Source: Alphaproteobacteria bacterium (GTDB taxonomy: Bacteria > Pseudomonadota > Alphaproteobacteria > UBA828). From it: 44,031 bases of DNA. The position numbers were made by a program, and so were the translations under genes. The DNA lies in assembly GCA_022823305.1 (NCBI GenBank), contig JAJDXK010000092.1:1-44031 (forward strand), given 5' to 3'. The notes under the pieces were generated by a model. The model made no database searches, had not been told where the DNA came from, and was given only the letters and a program-made list of their open reading frames with translations. Position 1 is the first letter of the stretch; each line of letters opens with the position of its first letter. Positions 40,305-44,031 of the stretch are shown in pieces.

Positions 40305-41942
40305 ATGAGCCGGGAATCGATGGAGTACGACGTGGTGATCGTGGGCGCCGGGCCCGCCGGGCTCGCCGCCGCGATACGCCTGCGTCAACTGGCCGAGGAG
40401 AGCGGCCGCGAGGTCAGCGTCACCGTACTCGAGAAGGGCTCGGAGGTGGGCGCCCACATCCTCTCCGGCGCCGTGTTCGAGCCGCGCGCGCTGGACGAGC
40501 TGATCCCCGACTGGAAGGAAAAGGGCGCGCCGCTCAACACGCCGGCACGCAAGGACGAGTTCCGCCTGCTCACCGCCAGGGGCGGCATCCGCATGCCGGG
40601 AATGCTGCTGCCGCCGGCGATGCGCAATCACGGCAACTACGTCATCAGCCTCGGCAACCTGTGCCGCTGGCTGGGCCAGCAGGCCGAGGAGATGGGCGTC
40701 GAGATCTACCCCGGCTTCGCCGCGGCGGAGGTGCTCTACCACGAGGACGGCCGGGTCAAGGGCGTCGCCACCGGCGACATGGGCATCGCCAGGGACGGCA
40801 GCCGGAAGGCGACCTACGAGCCCGGCATCGAGCTGCACGCCAAGTACACGCTCTTCGCCGAAGGCGCGCGCGGCTCGCTCACCGGGCAGGTCGTCGAGCG
40901 CTTCGGCCTGCGCGATCGCGCCCAGCCGCAGACCTACGGCATCGGCCTCAAGGAGCTCTGGGAGATCGAGCCCGGCAAGCACCGGCCCGGCCTGATCCAG
41001 CACAGCTTCGGCTGGCCGCTGGACATCCGCACCTACGGCGGCTCCTTCCTCTATCATCTGGAGGAGAATCTGGTCTCGATCGGCTTCGTGGTCGCGCTCG
41101 ACTACGAGAACCCCCACCTCTCGCCCTTCGACGAGTTCCAGCGCTTCAAGTCCCATCCGCTCGTCCGCCCGGTGCTGGAGGGGGGCACGCGGCTGGCCTA
41201 CGGCGCCCGCGCGATCAACGAGGGCGGCTACCAGTCGATCCCCGAGACCGTCTTCCCCGGCGGCGCGCTGGTCGGCTGCGCTGCCGGCTTTCTCAACGTG
41301 CCCAAGATCAAGGGCAGCCACAACGCGATGAAGAGCGGCGCGCTGGCGGCTGAGGCGGTGTTCGCCGCGCTCGGCGAGGCCGACGACGGAACCAGGCCGC
41401 TCGACGCCTACCCGAAGGCGCTCGAGCGCTCCTGGGTGGTCGAGGAGCTCCGCCAGGTCAGGAACTGCCGCCCCGCGTTCCGCTGGGGCCTTTGCATCGG
41501 CACCGCGATCAGCTTCATCGAGCTCTGGACCGGGGGCGTGCTGCCCTGGACCCTCGGCCACCGGCCCGATCACGAGAGCCTGAAGAAGGCGGCGCGGGCG
41601 CGCCGGATCGCGTACCCGAAGCCGGACGGCGTCGTTTCCTTCGACAAGCCGAGCTCGGTCTACCTCTCCAACACCAACCACGAGGAAGACCAGCCCGCCC
41701 ACCTCACGCTCAAGGACGAGAGCGTGCCGATCGCGGTGAACCTCGCGCTCTACGACGCGCCGGAGCAGCGCTACTGCCCGGCCGGCGTCTACGAGATCGT
41801 GGATGACGACGCCGGCCAGCGCCTGCAGATCAACGCGCAGAACTGCGTCCACTGCAAGACCTGCGACATCAAGGACCCCACGCAGAACATCGTATGGGTG
41901 GTGCCCGAGGGCGGCGGCGGCCCCAACTATGCCAACATGTGA
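40305..41942 (+). CDS. Electron transfer flavoprotein-ubiquinone oxidoreductase
   Basis: A 545-aa membrane-associated enzyme that passes electrons from ETF (beta-oxidation, amino-acid and choline dehydrogenases) to ubiquinone. The FAD site is [12 protein letters not shown] from about residue 12. [22 protein letters not shown] is highly conserved. The C-terminal [4Fe-4S] ligands are Cys491 (CPAGVYEI), Cys514, Cys517 and Cys520 ([17 protein letters not shown]). The ATG at 40305 has only a weak ribosome site; an in-frame ATG at 40320 is equally possible. No ETF genes are in the window. The following TPR gene begins 13 bp after the stop. Confidence 0.96.
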   Translation: MSRESMEYDVVIVGAGPAGLAAAIRLRQLAEESGREVSVTVLEKGSEVGAHILSGAVFEPRALDELIPDWKEKGAPLNTPARKDEFRLLTARGGIRMPGMLLPPAMRNHGNYVISLGNLCRWLGQQAEEMGVEIYPGFAAAEVLYHEDGRVKGVATGDMGIARDGSRKATYEPGIELHAKYTLFAEGARGSLTGQVVERFGLRDRAQPQTYGIGLKELWEIEPGKHRPGLIQHSFGWPLDIRTYGGSFLYHLEENLVSIGFVVALDYENPHLSPFDEFQRFKSHPLVRPVLEGGTRLAYGARAINEGGYQSIPETVFPGGALVGCAAGFLNVPKIKGSHNAMKSGALAAEAVFAALGEADDGTRPLDAYPKALERSWVVEELRQVRNCRPAFRWGLCIGTAISFIELWTGGVLPWTLGHRPDHESLKKAARARRIAYPKPDGVVSFDKPSSVYLSNTNHEEDQPAHLTLKDESVPIAVNLALYDAPEQRYCPAGVYEIVDDDAGQRLQINAQNCVHCKTCDIKDPTQNIVWVVPEGGGGPNYANM

Positions 41943-41955
41943 GGCCGGGGAGCGG

Positions 41956-43710
41956 GTGGAGACACGCCGCGCGCACCGCCCCGCCGCCGCTTGGCTGAGC
42001 GTCGCGCTGCTGGCCGCCCTGCCGGGCGGGGTGTGGGTCGCGGGCGCGGCGGCGAGCGACCCGCCGGTGCCGCCGGAGCCGGCGGCGAGCGAGTATCGAG
42101 AGGACGGCTCGGGGCTCGGCGACTACCTCGTCGGCCGCTACGCGCATGTGCGTGGAGACTATGCGGCGGCGGCGGAGCACCTGCGGCGCGCGCTGGAGGA
42201 GGACCCGGGAAACCCCGCCCTCCTGCGTCGCACCGTGTCGCTGCTGGTGGCGGACGGCCGGGTCGAGGAGGCGGCCGCGCTCGGCTCGCGCCTCCTGGAG
42301 ATCGACGGTCAGGGGCGCCTGGCCCGCTTCGTGCTCGGCCTGGAGGCCGCCCGCACGGGCGATTTCCAGGAAGCCCTGGGGCACGTCGACCCGATCGCGC
42401 GCGAGGGCGTCTATGCGATCCTAGTGCCGCTCGCGGAGGGGTGGATGCACACCGGCGCCGGCTCGGAGGCCGAGGCGCTGGCGGCACTGGCGCCGCTCGG
42501 CGAGCGCGCTGCCTACCGGCCCTTCTTCCTCCTTCATGCCGGCCTGATGCACGACATGGCCGGCCGTCAGGAGGATGCGGAGGCGATGCTGCGGGAGGCC
42601 GTGGCGCTCTCCAGCGGCTCGCTCCGCCCGACCGCGGCGCTCGGCAGCCTGCTCGCGCGGGCCGGGCGCGTCAGGGAGGCGTGGGCAGTCTACGATCAGT
42701 ACCACGCGCAGAACCCGACCGATGTCTGGTCCGAGCGCGCGATGGCGGCGGCCGAGGCGGGGGTGGCGCCGCCGCGTCTGGTCTCCGACGCGCGCGAAGG
42801 CCTGGCGGAGGCCCTGTTCGGCACCGCCGCCGCCCTGCCGCAGCGGGAGATCGAGGACGCCGGCCTGGTCTATGCGCGCCTCGCGCTCTTCCTCCGCGAC
42901 GACCTGGACGTTGCCCGCCTCCTGATCGCCGGCATCTACGAAGAGCTGGGGCACTTCGCGGCCGCCGTTGCCGTCTATCGCGGGATTCCCGTCGAATCCG
43001 ACTTCTCTTGGACGGCACGGCTGCGCGCTGCGGCGGATCTCGCCGATCTCGAGCGGGTGGACGAGGCGGTGGCCGCCCTCGGCGCCATGGTGGACGAGCA
43101 GCCCGAGCGCGCCGACGCAGCGAGCGCGATGGGCGACGCGCTGCGGATGAACGAGCGCTACGAGGAGGCGGCGGATGCCTACGACATCGCGGTCGAGCGG
43201 ACCGCGGCCGTCGAGAGCCGCCACTGGCGCCTCTATTACGTGCGCGGCATCGCCTTCGAGCGCACTGGCGCCTGGTCGCGGGCCGAAGCCGACTTCCTGC
43301 GGGCGCTGGAGCTGGAGCCGGATCAGCCGCTGGTGCTCAACTACCTCGGCTACTCCTGGGTGGAGCAGCGGCACCGGCTCGACGAGGCCAGGGAGATGAT
43401 CGAAAGGGCGGTCGCGCTCAGGCCGGACGACGGCTACATCGTCGACAGCCTCGGCTGGGTCGCCTACAGGCTGGGCGACTTCGAGGAGGCGGTCCACCAG
43501 CTGGAGCGCGCGGTCGAGCTGGTGGCGGGCGACCCCATCATCAACGATCATCTCGGCGACGCCTACTGGCAGGTGGGGCGGCTCAACGAGGCCCGCTTCC
43601 AGTGGCGTCGCGTGCTTACCCTCGAGCCCGAGGACGAGCTCGCCGATCAGGTCCGGCGCAAGCTCGCGGACGGCCTCTCCGCCGAGGCGGAGGCGGACGA
43701 CGCGCAATAG
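41956..43710 (+). CDS. Exported tetratricopeptide-repeat protein
   Basis: A 584-aa protein with a signal peptide (AAAWLSVALLAALPGG...GAAAS) and about ten or more TPR-like units. Clear ones are GDYAAAAEHLRRALEEDPGN, GAWSRAEADFLRALELEPDQ, LDEAREMIERAVALRPDD and GDFEEAVHQLERAVELVAGD. It should be a periplasmic or outer-membrane scaffold. In alphaproteobacteria a TPR protein of this type commonly precedes ispE. I take the GTG at 41956, just after the ETF-QO stop. An open frame extends to 41803, but its first part is a shadow of ETF-QO. It ends directly before the ispE start. Confidence 0.88.
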   Translation: METRRAHRPAAAWLSVALLAALPGGVWVAGAAASDPPVPPEPAASEYREDGSGLGDYLVGRYAHVRGDYAAAAEHLRRALEEDPGNPALLRRTVSLLVADGRVEEAAALGSRLLEIDGQGRLARFVLGLEAARTGDFQEALGHVDPIAREGVYAILVPLAEGWMHTGAGSEAEALAALAPLGERAAYRPFFLLHAGLMHDMAGRQEDAEAMLREAVALSSGSLRPTAALGSLLARAGRVREAWAVYDQYHAQNPTDVWSERAMAAAEAGVAPPRLVSDAREGLAEALFGTAAALPQREIEDAGLVYARLALFLRDDLDVARLLIAGIYEELGHFAAAVAVYRGIPVESDFSWTARLRAAADLADLERVDEAVAALGAMVDEQPERADAASAMGDALRMNERYEEAADAYDIAVERTAAVESRHWRLYYVRGIAFERTGAWSRAEADFLRALELEPDQPLVLNYLGYSWVEQRHRLDEAREMIERAVALRPDDGYIVDSLGWVAYRLGDFEEAVHQLERAVELVAGDPIINDHLGDAYWQVGRLNEARFQWRRVLTLEPEDELADQVRRKLADGLSAEAEADDAQ

Positions 43711-44031
43711 GTGCCGGCGGTGATCCGGGTCGAGGCGCCGGCCAAGCTCAACCTCTACCTCCACGTGACGGGCCGCCGCGCCGACGGCTACCACGAGCTG
43801 GACAGCCTCGTGACCTTCACCGCGCTCGGCGACACGCTGGAGATCGCGCCGGCCGAGACGCTCGAGCTCAGGCTCACCGGCCCTTTCGCCCCGGCGCTGG
43901 GGGAGGGCGGCAACCTGGCGGTGCAGGCGGCTGCGGCGCTGGCAGAGAGACTCGGCCGCCCGGCCGGCCTGCGCATCGTGCTGGAGAAGCGCATCCCGGT
44001 CGCCGCCGGCCTCGGCGGCGGCTCGGCCGAT
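43711..44031 (+). CDS. ispE: 4-diphosphocytidyl-2-C-methyl-D-erythritol kinase, N-terminal part (cut by window end)
   Basis: The first 107 codons of the GHMP kinase that phosphorylates CDP-methylerythritol in the MEP isoprenoid pathway. APAKLNLYLHVTGRRADGYHELDSL matches the family start closely (segments APAKLNLYLHV and GRRADGYHELDS). The ATP-binding glycine motif PVAAGLGGGSAD is reached just at the edge. The start is the GTG directly after the TPR stop, or the GTG three codons later. Supply of isoprenoids fits with the organism's hopanoid gene but is not specific to it. Confidence 0.93.
   Translation, partial: MPAVIRVEAPAKLNLYLHVTGRRADGYHELDSLVTFTALGDTLEIAPAETLELRLTGPFAPALGEGGNLAVQAAAALAERLGRPAGLRIVLEKRIPVAAGLGGGSAD

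Noticed and set aside
41803..41955. Extension of the TPR protein frame into ETF-QO
   Set aside because: This stretch is Thr/Arg/Ala-rich shadow sequence in another frame of ETF-QO. The signal peptide begins after 41956.
1..44031. CRISPR arrays, tRNA, rRNA and transposases
   Set aside because: Looked for regular spaced repeats, cloverleaf-like sequences and transposase motifs and found none.

Overview
The window is about 44 kb of GC-rich, densely coding chromosome from an alphaproteobacterium. The evidence for that placement is a GcrA cell-cycle regulator (17195-17620), the alphaproteobacterial block DUF2062-acpS-lepB-rnc-era (16860-13246), a hopanoid-associated epimerase HpnA (33079-34065), and BamB-Der next to a membrane-anchored TPR protein. 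I see no rRNA, tRNA, CRISPR array, phage genes or transposase. The sequence cannot name a genus.

Layout, left to right. 1-5019 holds an intergenic repeat copy, an M19 dipeptidase-like protein with altered metal ligands, oligopeptidase B and a luciferase-like (LLM) flavin monooxygenase. 4465-9276 is a copper-stress module: cueR, a small cytochrome c and sodC run left, while a Cu(I) P1B-type ATPase, a second cytochrome c and a small membrane protein run right. Between them lies a textbook MerR-type promoter with a 19-bp spacer. 9333-13159 carries an OFA-type MFS transporter, an alpha/beta hydrolase, and an NCS2-type permease with a C-terminal domain resembling RsbW-type ATPases. 13246-16860 is the era/rnc/lepB/acpS/DUF2062 block. 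17195-18655 has gcrA, a DUF962 protein and a thioredoxin-like protein. 18714-22153 is TPR protein-bamB-der.

The most distinctive region is 22316-29526. A divergent acyl-CoA synthetase faces a cluster that matches the tungsten aldehyde oxidoreductase (AorABC) organisation: a protein with four [4Fe-4S] clusters, the large AOR subunit, an FAD/NAD(P) oxidoreductase and a MoaD-like carrier. It is preceded by an isolated CoxS-like [2Fe-2S] protein and followed by an unrecognised 95-aa protein and an SRPBCC protein. A plausible pathway is aldehyde to acid (AOR, with electrons passed through FeS clusters to FAD and NAD), then acid to acyl-CoA.

29516-31757 is truA-fmt-def. 31758-38265 is accessory: two more LLM flavoproteins, hpnA with a CDP-alcohol phosphatidyltransferase and a divergent nucleotidyltransferase, a Phd/VapC-type toxin-antitoxin pair with a palindromic operator, and a nuclease-fold protein that has lost its metal ligands. 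38374-44031 has a solitary hydantoinase-B-like subunit, ETF-ubiquinone oxidoreductase, a long TPR protein and the 5' part of ispE, cut by the window edge. Three related GC-rich intergenic repeats lie at 1-101, 31821-31891 and 40097-40254.

The best candidates for something new are the NCS2 permease-RsbW-like fusion, the AOR cluster with its extra [2Fe-2S] protein and two uncharacterised partners, the nested inverted repeat inside that cluster, and the rnc gene without a normal start codon.
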